From an uncultured Psychroserpens sp. (GTDB lineage Bacteria > Bacteroidota > Bacteroidia > Flavobacteriales > Flavobacteriaceae), in contig CANLEE010000015.1 in assembly GCA_947489585.1 (NCBI GenBank), positions 1 through 53,496 of the forward strand: a stretch of DNA of 53,496 nt. The letters are read 5' to 3'. Shown here in pieces: positions 9,428-16,549 of this stretch; within the stretch, counting starts at the first letter, position 1, and every line of letters begins with the position of its first letter. The notes below the pieces were generated by a model. The model made no database searches. It was not told the DNA's origin and saw nothing but the letters and a program-made list of their open reading frames with translations. A program made the position numbers and the translations under genes.

Positions 9428-9853
9428 CTATTTTATAGTTTGTTGTTCATTTTGAACATTATAAATTGGTTTTTTTGTAACAATTCTATCGCTTTGTCTA
9501 GATTTGCGTCGTCCTCTAAAAAAGAAAAATAAGTTGATAAATAGCATAATACCTAAGTAGATTGAAAAGCCTCCAATTTTTTTGCTTAAGATTTCTATAA
9601 GTGTTTGAGTACTCATATTTGTTGTACTATAATATGAGATTTTTAGTATGAGTAAAGCCCAACCAATATTAATGAGATAGAACCCAATTTCAAAAAGTTT
9701 ATTAGTTGCTAAAGCAATATCTTCCTTGCCTTTAAAAATATCTAGCATAAAGTATTTCCCATTTTTGAATAGCATTTTAGATACATAAACCGTAAGTACA
9801 ATGACAATTGGTAAGTAAATGAGATAGCCGATGATAATTTTAGAATTTTCCAT
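9428..9853 (-). CDS. Small integral membrane protein, pair 1 member A
   Basis: 141 residues with three to four hydrophobic segments and a basic C-terminal tail. It is a clear paralogue of the next upstream gene: YLIYLPIVIV, GKYFMLDIFK and GFYLINIGWA align with YCIYLPIIAV, GEVFLLHLFK and GYYLVNIGYA. I do not recognise a named family. It starts 3 bp after its paralogue and is 6 bp from the methyltransferase, so it is part of the operon. Confidence 0.75.
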   Translation of the reverse strand: MENSKIIIGYLIYLPIVIVLTVYVSKMLFKNGKYFMLDIFKGKEDIALATNKLFEIGFYLINIGWALLILKISYYSTTNMSTQTLIEILSKKIGGFSIYLGIMLFINLFFFFRGRRKSRQSDRIVTKKPIYNVQNEQQTIK

Positions 9854-9856
9854 GAT

Positions 9857-10210
9857 TTATTGTTTTAAAGTTTTTGATTTTACTAGATAATTAAGACAGA
9901 GCACATTATTATAATGTAAAACTGCAAGACCAATGATAATGATACCAAGATGTTCACTTAGTGTATTGAGCATTTGGGATGTAGATTTAATTGTTTCCCA
10001 GTATGCTATAGTAATTATAGCATATCCAATATTTACTAAATAATACCCTATTAATAGTAAGTTGTTTATAGGCTTAACAATAGTTTGGTCATTCTTAAAT
10101 AAATGAAGTAGAAATACCTCTCCATGCACATAAAACATCCAGCCTATTTTTATCATAATTACTGCTATAATTGGTAGATAGATACAATATGTTAAGATGT
10201 TGTAATTCAT
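9857..10210 (-). CDS. Small integral membrane protein, pair 1 member B
   Basis: 117 residues with about four membrane segments, paralogous to the next downstream gene but with a shorter tail. Its start overlaps the end of the upstream gene by 4 bp, which indicates translational coupling. No charged catalytic signature is present. The function is unknown; a subunit of a membrane complex is a reasonable guess. Confidence 0.75.
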   Translation of the reverse strand: MNYNILTYCIYLPIIAVIMIKIGWMFYVHGEVFLLHLFKNDQTIVKPINNLLLIGYYLVNIGYAIITIAYWETIKSTSQMLNTLSEHLGIIIIGLAVLHYNNVLCLNYLVKSKTLKQ

Positions 10211-10545
10211 TTTTTAATATGTTTAATTGAATTAAGGATATATAAAAAGTATCCAGCTATTCCCATTGGAAGAATCATAACACCAAATACAGTCATAAAT
10301 GTTTCATTAAAAGACTTCCAATCAAACAGCCAACAGATACCATATATGCTAATAATCACCCAATATATGCTTAGATGTTCTTTGGTTTTTTCTGAAAAGT
10401 TCTTCCAAAATAGAAAAAGCATTGCAGCGCTTAGCACTTGAATTGCACCAAGTATCATTTGCGAAAACATACCATAAATAATGGTTACATATAGTGCCAA
10501 AGTGATAAAGAATGCTGCGAAATTTATGTTATAAATAATTTTCAT
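10207..10545 (-). CDS. Small integral membrane protein, pair 2 member A
   Basis: 112 residues with about four membrane segments. It resembles the upstream neighbour in layout and in segments such as ILGAIQVLSAAMLFLF against IVTGFLQVIAAVFFLI, each followed by a Trp-rich stretch near an aspartate. It overlaps neighbours on both sides (17 and 4 bp). No known family recognised. Confidence 0.73.
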   Translation of the reverse strand: MKIIYNINFAAFFITLALYVTIIYGMFSQMILGAIQVLSAAMLFLFWKNFSEKTKEHLSIYWVIISIYGICWLFDWKSFNETFMTVFGVMILPMGIAGYFLYILNSIKHIKK

Positions 10546-10837
10546 GCGTGTGATTTTTAAGTGATTTACTATAATGAATGATGTAAGTCAAATAGAAGAT
10601 GAGACTTAACGGAATTACAAATAACCAAGTGTCTAATTTGTGATTCCAGACTAAAAAGAATAGCCCAACCACAATAAAATAGATGTAGATTAATGTGTTC
10701 TTCGGAAATACGATTAAAAAGAATACAGCTGCTATGACTTGTAAAAATCCGGTCACAATAATTCCCCAAGGTCCACCGATTAGACAAATGAGAGCTAAAA
10801 CGTTTATGAATCGAGATATTTTGAATACAGTTTTCAT
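10529..10837 (-). CDS. Small integral membrane protein, pair 2 member B
   Basis: 102 residues, mostly hydrophobic, and the first structural gene after the regulator. Its start is 55 bp after the regulator's stop, and that gap holds a copy of the operator ACTTTCA-N8-TGAAAGT 19 bp before the ATG. This suggests that expression of the membrane-protein block is controlled separately from the regulator. Function unknown. Confidence 0.72.
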   Translation of the reverse strand: MKTVFKISRFINVLALICLIGGPWGIIVTGFLQVIAAVFFLIVFPKNTLIYIYFIVVGLFFLVWNHKLDTWLFVIPLSLIFYLTYIIHYSKSLKNHTHENYL

Positions 10838-10855
10838 AAGTTATGTATGTATTAA

Positions 10856-10877
10856 ACTTTCAGAAAAAATTGAAAGT
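10856..10877. promoter_or_regulatory. Operator 2, ACTTTCA-N8-TGAAAGT
   Basis: Both 7-bp arms are perfect inverted repeats separated by 8 bp (spacer GAAAAAAT), identical in arms and spacing to the palindrome before the regulator gene. It lies between the regulator and the first small membrane-protein gene. Confidence 0.7.
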
Positions 10878-10892
10878 ATGGTTAAAATTTTT

Positions 10893-11396
10893 TTATTTAA
10901 TGAGTTTGAGTAAAGATTTAGTAATCCAGTTCTGTTTTTGATTAACTAATTTGTTAATCATATCATCTGCAGTTTCAGTTAAATCATGTAATGCTTTAGT
11001 TTGTTTAATCAATTCTTTTGTTTTTTCTGTGCCGTCATCTTTAATAGAGGACACGTCTTTCAATACTTTTATTACGGGTCTAATTTCTCTACGGCTACGC
11101 TCTTGTGCAATTGTTCTTGCTAATTCTTGTACATCTTTTTCAGTTGTAAAATACTCCTTACGCTCACCAGGAATAATTTCTTTTGTGACGATTCCCCAAT
11201 CCATTAATTGACGCAGATTCATACTTGTATTACCACGAGAGATTTTAAGATCTTCCATGATATCTTCCATAGATAACGGTTGAGTTGAGATAAATAACAA
11301 AGCCTGAATTTGAGCCATAGCTTTATTTATTCCCCAGAGCGAACCTAAACTTCCCCAAGTACTTACAAATTTTATTTTTGCTTCATCGTAATTCAT
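10893..11396 (-). CDS. GbsR/MarR-family transcriptional regulator
   Basis: 167 residues. The winged helix-turn-helix is at about residues 25-95, with QIQALLFISTQPLSMEDIMEDL, ISRGNTSMNLRQLMDWGIV and a wing ending RKEYFTTE, characteristic of the GbsR branch of MarR regulators. A helical C-terminal part would dimerise. GbsR proteins in other bacteria repress osmoprotectant genes, but related flavobacterial members sit beside lipid or pigment genes, so the ligand is unknown here. Its own promoter overlaps a perfect 26-bp palindrome, implying autorepression. Confidence 0.85.
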   Translation of the reverse strand: MNYDEAKIKFVSTWGSLGSLWGINKAMAQIQALLFISTQPLSMEDIMEDLKISRGNTSMNLRQLMDWGIVTKEIIPGERKEYFTTEKDVQELARTIAQERSRREIRPVIKVLKDVSSIKDDGTEKTKELIKQTKALHDLTETADDMINKLVNQKQNWITKSLLKLIK

Positions 11397-11400
11397 ATGA

Positions 11401-11429
11401 CAAATATATAAAATATTTCAAACTTTCAA
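11401..11429 (-). promoter_or_regulatory. Promoter of the GbsR-type regulator
   Basis: On the minus strand TTG (11429-11427) is followed after 18 bp by TATATTTG (11408-11401), a perfect TAnnTTTG element. The -33 TTG lies inside operator 1, so bound repressor would block it. The -7 element ends 4 bp before the ATG, so the transcript would be leaderless or nearly so. Confidence 0.65.
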
Positions 11430-11445
11430 TAATTATTGAAAGTTT
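11420..11445. promoter_or_regulatory. Operator 1, perfect 26-bp palindrome
   Basis: The bases form a perfect inverted repeat with arms AAACTTTCAAT and its complement around a central AATT, containing ACTTTCA-N8-TGAAAGT. It covers the -33 region of the regulator gene. It is the likely binding site of the GbsR/MarR protein, whose dimers bind such palindromes. Confidence 0.75.
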
Positions 11446-11470
11446 ATTTTTTAAACTTATGCCATCTTAA

Positions 11471-11492
11471 ACTTTTCTTAATTTGTGAAAGC
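11471..11492. promoter_or_regulatory. Operator 3, degenerate copy
   Basis: ACTTTTC-N8-TGAAAGC keeps the same arm length and 8-bp spacing as operators 1 and 2, with three changed arm positions. It lies 40 bp before the divergent AraC-type gene, so the same regulator may touch that promoter. Confidence 0.45.
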
Positions 11493-11532
11493 TTCTATTT
11501 TGAACATAAAAAAATAATTATCTTAGTAGGTA

Positions 11533-12582
11533 ATGAAAGTAGTAAAATTTGATAAAAGTGTAGAATTAGTATTAGCTAGTATAGGCGCTGCGCAAAGTTT
11601 TTATTTATCTTTACATAGCTTCTTTGAGAAGAAAAAGAATTTCAAAGACTTCCTTTTATCTGCTTTTTTCTTTACAATTACACTTAGAATCGTAAAATCT
11701 ATTTTCTGGGTGTATTTCGATACAACACCTAATTGGTTTTTAAATTTAGGATTTATAGCACATTCGGCATTTGGGCCATTATTACTATTGTATGTATTTT
11801 ATTATTTATACGATGTTAAGTGGTCTCATTTAAGTTTCTTGCATTTTTTACCAAGTATAGTATTGTTGGCATTTGTAAATCAGCTTACAGCATCTAATTT
11901 TTGGTATTTAGGCGGCTATAAACTCCTGTTGTATCATCAATTAATTTACAGTCTATTGAGTATTGTTTTAATTGTGTTTAAGTTTCCTAAAAAGCATAAA
12001 TTTTCATTAAGTAAAAAGGAAATTATATGGTTATCAATATTGGTTTTTGGAACTTTTCTTTTACAAGTATCTTATTTTTCTAATTATGTTTTAGGATTAA
12101 CACCATACTTATTAGGGCCAATTATTTATGGTGTTTTCATTTATTTCTTGAGTTTTTTCTTAATTAAGAACCCTCAAGTCTTGCAAAAATTTAAGCGTCA
12201 TAAAAAATATCAAAATATTAATATATCTAAAGAAGATTTATATATAGTAGCCGCTAAGATTGAGCTTTTAATGGTAAATGAAAAACTTTTTTTAGCTGCC
12301 GATTTTAATGTTAAACAATTAGCGATAAAATTAAATCAGCCTGTTTATTTGATTTCTCATGTTGTTAATAAAGCTTTTTCTAAAAATTTTTCAGAGTATA
12401 TCAATACATACAGAATTAAAGAAGCGCAACATATGTTATTAGATAAGGCATATAAAAACATAAAGATTTCTAGTATAGCATATGAAAGTGGCTTTAATTC
12501 TTTGTCTTCATTTAATATAGCTTTTAAAAAAATAACAGGAACAACACCTTCTTCTTTTAAAAACAGCCTTTCAGATTTATAA
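11533..12582 (+). CDS. AraC-family regulator with N-terminal membrane domain
   Basis: 349 residues. The first about 210 are hydrophobic with some seven membrane segments. The C-terminal about 100 form an AraC DNA-binding domain with two helix-turn-helices (FNVKQLAIKLNQPVYLISHVV, then ISSIAYESGFNSLSSFNIAFKK ending TGTTPSSFK; each shown here only in part of its span). This one-component, membrane-anchored arrangement is common in Flavobacteriia. It likely senses a membrane or periplasmic cue and controls the transporter and reductase that follow it, and perhaps the divergent operon. Confidence 0.88.
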   Translation: MKVVKFDKSVELVLASIGAAQSFYLSLHSFFEKKKNFKDFLLSAFFFTITLRIVKSIFWVYFDTTPNWFLNLGFIAHSAFGPLLLLYVFYYLYDVKWSHLSFLHFLPSIVLLAFVNQLTASNFWYLGGYKLLLYHQLIYSLLSIVLIVFKFPKKHKFSLSKKEIIWLSILVFGTFLLQVSYFSNYVLGLTPYLLGPIIYGVFIYFLSFFLIKNPQVLQKFKRHKKYQNINISKEDLYIVAAKIELLMVNEKLFLAADFNVKQLAIKLNQPVYLISHVVNKAFSKNFSEYINTYRIKEAQHMLLDKAYKNIKISSIAYESGFNSLSSFNIAFKKITGTTPSSFKNSLSDL

Positions 12583-12660
12583 ATCACTTATTCTATTTGC
12601 CAAATCACTCATTGTTTTGCAATAAGATTTTTGAGATTTGTTTCACTAAATAAAATGTGA

Positions 12661-13968
12661 ATGAAACATCAAATTAGGAGCTTATTGTATAAAGATTTAA
12701 TGGTAGAACCTAATGAGCGTATAGCTGTGTTATGGTCTTTCATGTATTTCTTTTGTTTGCTTTCAGGATATTTCATCTTAAGACCAATAAGAGATGAAAT
12801 GGGCATCATAAATGGTGCGAATAAAATACAATGGCTATTTACCGGGACTTTTTTAGTGATGCTTTTACTAATACCTTTATTTGGGTTCTTGACTCGTAAG
12901 TTTACAATAAGAAAAGTTTTGGTAATTTCTTATTGGTTTTTTATTATAAACATTATCGTATTCTATATCTGCTTTGTTTTAATTGGAAAAACACAGTTTC
13001 TTGCAATATGTTTTTTTATATGGCTTAGTGTATTTAATCTTTTTGTAGTTTCATTATTCTGGAGTTTTATGTCAGATATTTATTCTAGTAAAACGTCTAA
13101 AAAAGTTTTTGGTTTTATAGCCGCAGGCGGAAGTTTTGGAGCTTTGTTTGGACCAATGCTGTCGTCATTTTTAGTGGTAAATACTTCAATAGAAAATTTA
13201 CTAATTATTGCTCTTTTGTTCCTGCTAATGGCTCTTTTTTCTGTAAAAAAAATTATAAAAATTAAAGGAAATACATCCAAAAAAAACAGTAATAGATTTG
13301 ATAAACAATTAGTTCTTAAACAGAATTTTTGGAAGCAGATTCAAGAGGCTAGTAAATCGCGCTATATTATTAGCATTGTAGTATTTATTCTTTTATATAC
13401 TGCGGTGTCTACGATTCTATATTTTGAACAGGCACATATTTTGGAACAAACTATTAAAGAAAGTAATGAAAGAGTTTTATATTTTTCTAGAGTAGATTTA
13501 GCAACAAATAGTATTGCTATTACGCTTCAATTTTTATTTACAGGAAGAATAATTAGAAAATACAAACTAGCTTTTACACTTGCTATAGTTCCATTATGTA
13601 TTGGTTTGGGTTTTTTAATTATTAGTGTTAATACCTCATTGATTGTCATTGCGGCATTAATAATCATGCATCGAGCAGGAAATTTTTCATTGTTAAAACC
13701 ATCACGAGAAATACTCTACACAGTGTGTACTAAAGAAGAAAAGTATAGAATCAAAAACATAATTGACACTGTTATTTATAGAGGAGGCGATGCATTAACA
13801 GGTTGGATTTTCATGCTCTTTGTTTCCTTTGGATTTGGGTTATCTATAATTGCATTATTGGCAATTCCTGTGGCATTATTATGGTCTTTCACTGGTTATA
13901 AATTAGGAGTTAAACAGTTATTAAAAGAAAAAGAATTAAGTTTAAAAAATAGATATGATGATAGATAA
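12661..13968 (+). CDS. MFS-superfamily transporter, NTP/NDP-translocase-like
   Basis: 435 residues with about 12 membrane segments. The opening SGYFILRPIRDEMG is typical of a bacterial MFS group distantly related to ADP/ATP (Npt/Tlc) carriers, and SRVDLATNSIAITLQFLFTG marks the second half. There is no evidence that it carries nucleotides, so substrate and direction are open. Its 3' end overlaps the aldo/keto reductase start by 14 bp, so the two are co-translated. Inner-membrane location is certain. Confidence 0.75.
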   Translation: MKHQIRSLLYKDLMVEPNERIAVLWSFMYFFCLLSGYFILRPIRDEMGIINGANKIQWLFTGTFLVMLLLIPLFGFLTRKFTIRKVLVISYWFFIINIIVFYICFVLIGKTQFLAICFFIWLSVFNLFVVSLFWSFMSDIYSSKTSKKVFGFIAAGGSFGALFGPMLSSFLVVNTSIENLLIIALLFLLMALFSVKKIIKIKGNTSKKNSNRFDKQLVLKQNFWKQIQEASKSRYIISIVVFILLYTAVSTILYFEQAHILEQTIKESNERVLYFSRVDLATNSIAITLQFLFTGRIIRKYKLAFTLAIVPLCIGLGFLIISVNTSLIVIAALIIMHRAGNFSLLKPSREILYTVCTKEEKYRIKNIIDTVIYRGGDALTGWIFMLFVSFGFGLSIIALLAIPVALLWSFTGYKLGVKQLLKEKELSLKNRYDDR

Positions 13969-14890
13969 TGAATATTCACGTAGAGAAGTAATAAAGTTGG
14001 GTTCATTGGCCAGTTTAGGATTATTAGTGCTTCCTAGTTTTGAAGCATTTAATTTTAAAGACACTATGATAAAGAGAGTTGTACCACCTTCAAATGAAAA
14101 GTTGCCTGTAATTGGTTTAGGAACTTGGCAAACATTTGATGTAGGTAATTCTAAAGAAAAAAGAAAAGTCTTGAAACAAGTACTTCAAGAAATGAATAGG
14201 CTAGGTGGTCGTGTTATTGACTCCTCTCCAATGTATGGTAGCTCAGAAAATGTTGTTGGCGATTTAACTTATACTATGAAACCTAGAAATGATTTTTTTT
14301 ATGCTACAAAAGTTTGGACTTCAGGAAAGCAGGCTGGTATTCGGCAAATGGAACAATCGTTTCGCTTGATGAAAAGAGAACGTATAGATTTGATGCAGAT
14401 TCATAATTTAGTGGATTGGAAAACTCATGTGAAAACACTAAAACATTGGAAGGATATTGGTAAAATAAAATATTGGGGAATTACACATTATACGAACGCT
14501 TCTCATAGTACTTTAGAAAAAATTATAAATGCTGAAACTCCAGATTTTGTGCAATTTAATTATTCAATTAGAGATAGACATGCCGAGCAATCATTGTTTA
14601 AAACTATAGAAAAAAACAAAACGGCAGTTTTAATTAATCAGCCTTATGATAGCGGTTCATTGTTTAGAATAACCAAAGGGAAAAAACTTCCAGGTTGGTG
14701 TAAAGATTACGATATTAATAGTTGGGGGCAATATTTCTTAAAGTTTATCATTTCTAATGAATTAGTCACTTGCGTTATCCCAGGAACCTCAAAGCCACAC
14801 CATGCTATTGATAACATGATGGCTGGATATGGAATATTGCCTAATCAGAAAGTTAGAGAAAAAATGTATGAGCATTTAAAGAGTCTCTAA
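13955..14890 (+). CDS. Aldo/keto reductase with Tat-type signal
   Basis: 311 residues. The N-terminus has twin arginines at 9-10 (SRREVIKLG) and a hydrophobic stretch GLLVLP, resembling a Tat signal, so export of the folded, cofactor-loaded enzyme is likely. The catalytic tetrad is intact: Asp89, Tyr94, Lys119 and His150. NADPH-dependent carbonyl reduction is the family reaction; substrate unknown. Overlaps the transporter gene, suggesting import or export linked to reduction of one compound. An exported NADPH enzyme is odd, and the Tat assignment could be a false lead. Confidence 0.85.
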   Translation: MMIDNEYSRREVIKLGSLASLGLLVLPSFEAFNFKDTMIKRVVPPSNEKLPVIGLGTWQTFDVGNSKEKRKVLKQVLQEMNRLGGRVIDSSPMYGSSENVVGDLTYTMKPRNDFFYATKVWTSGKQAGIRQMEQSFRLMKRERIDLMQIHNLVDWKTHVKTLKHWKDIGKIKYWGITHYTNASHSTLEKIINAETPDFVQFNYSIRDRHAEQSLFKTIEKNKTAVLINQPYDSGSLFRITKGKKLPGWCKDYDINSWGQYFLKFIISNELVTCVIPGTSKPHHAIDNMMAGYGILPNQKVREKMYEHLKSL

Positions 14891-15030
14891 GTTTCTCTTT
14901 GTATTTTTTAAGCGGTATTAGGTTGGAAAACTATTGAAAGGTTAGTTCTTCAGTAATATTAGACGTTTGAACTAGTAATTTTTATTAGATATTGTTTTTT
15001 TATTACATTTAGTATTCCAAATTTTATTAA

Positions 15031-15741
15031 ATGAAAACAATTTTACTTTTTTTATGTTTCAGCTCATTTACTTTTACAGGGCTCTCTCAAATAGAACTAC
15101 AACCTAACCCTAGTGATATTAACTCTGGTACGTTTACATTTAAATATGGAGAACTTGGAGATTACTCTATTTTTGATCCATTAAGTAACCCTAACTTATA
15201 TCTGTATACAGGTTTACAAACCGATGCTGATCCAATAACTTGGGATTATAACGATGGTGAGTTTATAATTGAAAATCTCTCCCAAATGATACCTTTAACT
15301 TATGACAATGGTTTAGGCTATTATGTAGCGACTTTTAATCCGAAAACAAGGCAATATATAGAAGAAACGTCTCAAAATTTAGTAACAGTACCAAATGGAA
15401 CTCAAGTATTTGATTGGTATTTTTTAATTACAACTAACGATTTATCACGTCAGTCAGCCGATTTAAAAGGTACAGATTATGGGTTTAATGCAGGAACATT
15501 ATCTGTTAGCGATTTTGAGATTGGAAACGATGTTATTGTGCTCAACGGAAGCCTTAAGTTTTTAAAACAAGGGCACTATAATATTAAAGTGTATAGTGTT
15601 TTAGGTAAGCAAGTTAAAAACGAAACGATTGCGATTACAAATACTAAAACGCACAATTTGCAATTAAATGCATCTGGACTTTATATAGTTAGGATTACTT
15701 CGGGTCAAACAACCAAAACAGTTAAAGTGTTGAAACACTAA
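15031..15741 (+). CDS. Secreted protein with T9SS type A sorting domain
   Basis: 236 residues. A Sec signal peptide covers about 1-19 (ending FTGLS), a body of about 130 residues of unknown fold follows, and the C-terminal 70 residues (GHYNIKVYSVLGKQV to TVKVLKH) are the type A sorting signal cleaved on passage through the type IX secretion system. The body contains no motif I can name. It ends directly against the convergent gene with no spacer. Confidence 0.85.
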   Translation: MKTILLFLCFSSFTFTGLSQIELQPNPSDINSGTFTFKYGELGDYSIFDPLSNPNLYLYTGLQTDADPITWDYNDGEFIIENLSQMIPLTYDNGLGYYVATFNPKTRQYIEETSQNLVTVPNGTQVFDWYFLITTNDLSRQSADLKGTDYGFNAGTLSVSDFEIGNDVIVLNGSLKFLKQGHYNIKVYSVLGKQVKNETIAITNTKTHNLQLNASGLYIVRITSGQTTKTVKVLKH

Positions 15742-16521
15742 TTAGTTAATTTGTAAATGAATGTGATCGTCATGGCGAACTGCTTTACAGCCATGAAATC
15801 GTATTTTTGAATAATTACCCAACCCTAATTCGTCTTTTAGATAAGGTTCTATAAAAATTTTTTGAGTTTTAGAATCTGATAATAGTGCTTTAATGAGAAG
15901 TGTTGTGTTTTTCTTATCAAGTTTTAAATTATTGATTGTTCCAAAAGTGAGATACTTTGGAAAATCATATTGCCAATACTCTAGTACTTCACATTTGTTA
16001 GAATAATAACTTTCTTTTTTAACATAAGCACCATACCCAGAAATTGATGGCTTTTTGTGGGTTGGTTGTTTTTTTTCATTTAAATACAGAAATGTTATAT
16101 CAATTTTTTTCCCATCATTATGACTTAAATGCGGAAGAAGTGGAAAACCATTATAAAATGGGAAATTTGCGTCTAGATATATAACCTGAATTGGATGATG
16201 TTTTAATTTTTCTACTGAACTTTCTAATAGCTCTTTTAATTCAGGGTTGACATAATTTCGAAATAAAAGTGGATAAACCCAATTTCTAGGCTTTATGTTT
16301 TCTGAGAATATAGGAAGTTGTTCTCTTCCAAATTGTTTAGCTACTGGAGGAATAATCAAAAGATTAAAGACCAAATATAAAACAGGAAATATAAAACGTT
16401 TTTTTCCTTTCAGTGCAATAGAAATGAATAAAGACAGTATCCAAATGACACCACCAATTTGGGTTAGAGCAGTTAAGAATATGATAAGGATAAGATGACC
16501 AAAAAGTTTTAAGAACTTCAT
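15742..16521 (-). CDS. Membrane-anchored LAS-type metallopeptidase-like protein
   Basis: 259 residues from the ATG at 16521; an upstream TTG at 16560 would add 13 residues and overlap the peptidase gene, so the ATG is preferred. Two or three membrane segments occupy about residues 5-65. The outer domain has His134-x6-Asp141 (SHNDGKKID) and, near the end, RHDDHIHLQ with His253 and His255. This H-x6-D plus H-x-H set is the zinc site of LAS peptidases such as MepA and VanX, which cut peptidoglycan cross-links or D-Ala-D-Ala. The call rests on these motifs only. Confidence 0.55.
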   Translation of the reverse strand: MKFLKLFGHLILIIFLTALTQIGGVIWILSLFISIALKGKKRFIFPVLYLVFNLLIIPPVAKQFGREQLPIFSENIKPRNWVYPLLFRNYVNPELKELLESSVEKLKHHPIQVIYLDANFPFYNGFPLLPHLSHNDGKKIDITFLYLNEKKQPTHKKPSISGYGAYVKKESYYSNKCEVLEYWQYDFPKYLTFGTINNLKLDKKNTTLLIKALLSDSKTQKIFIEPYLKDELGLGNYSKIRFHGCKAVRHDDHIHLQIN

Positions 16522-16549
16522 ACAGTATCTAAACGCATATCTATTTTCT

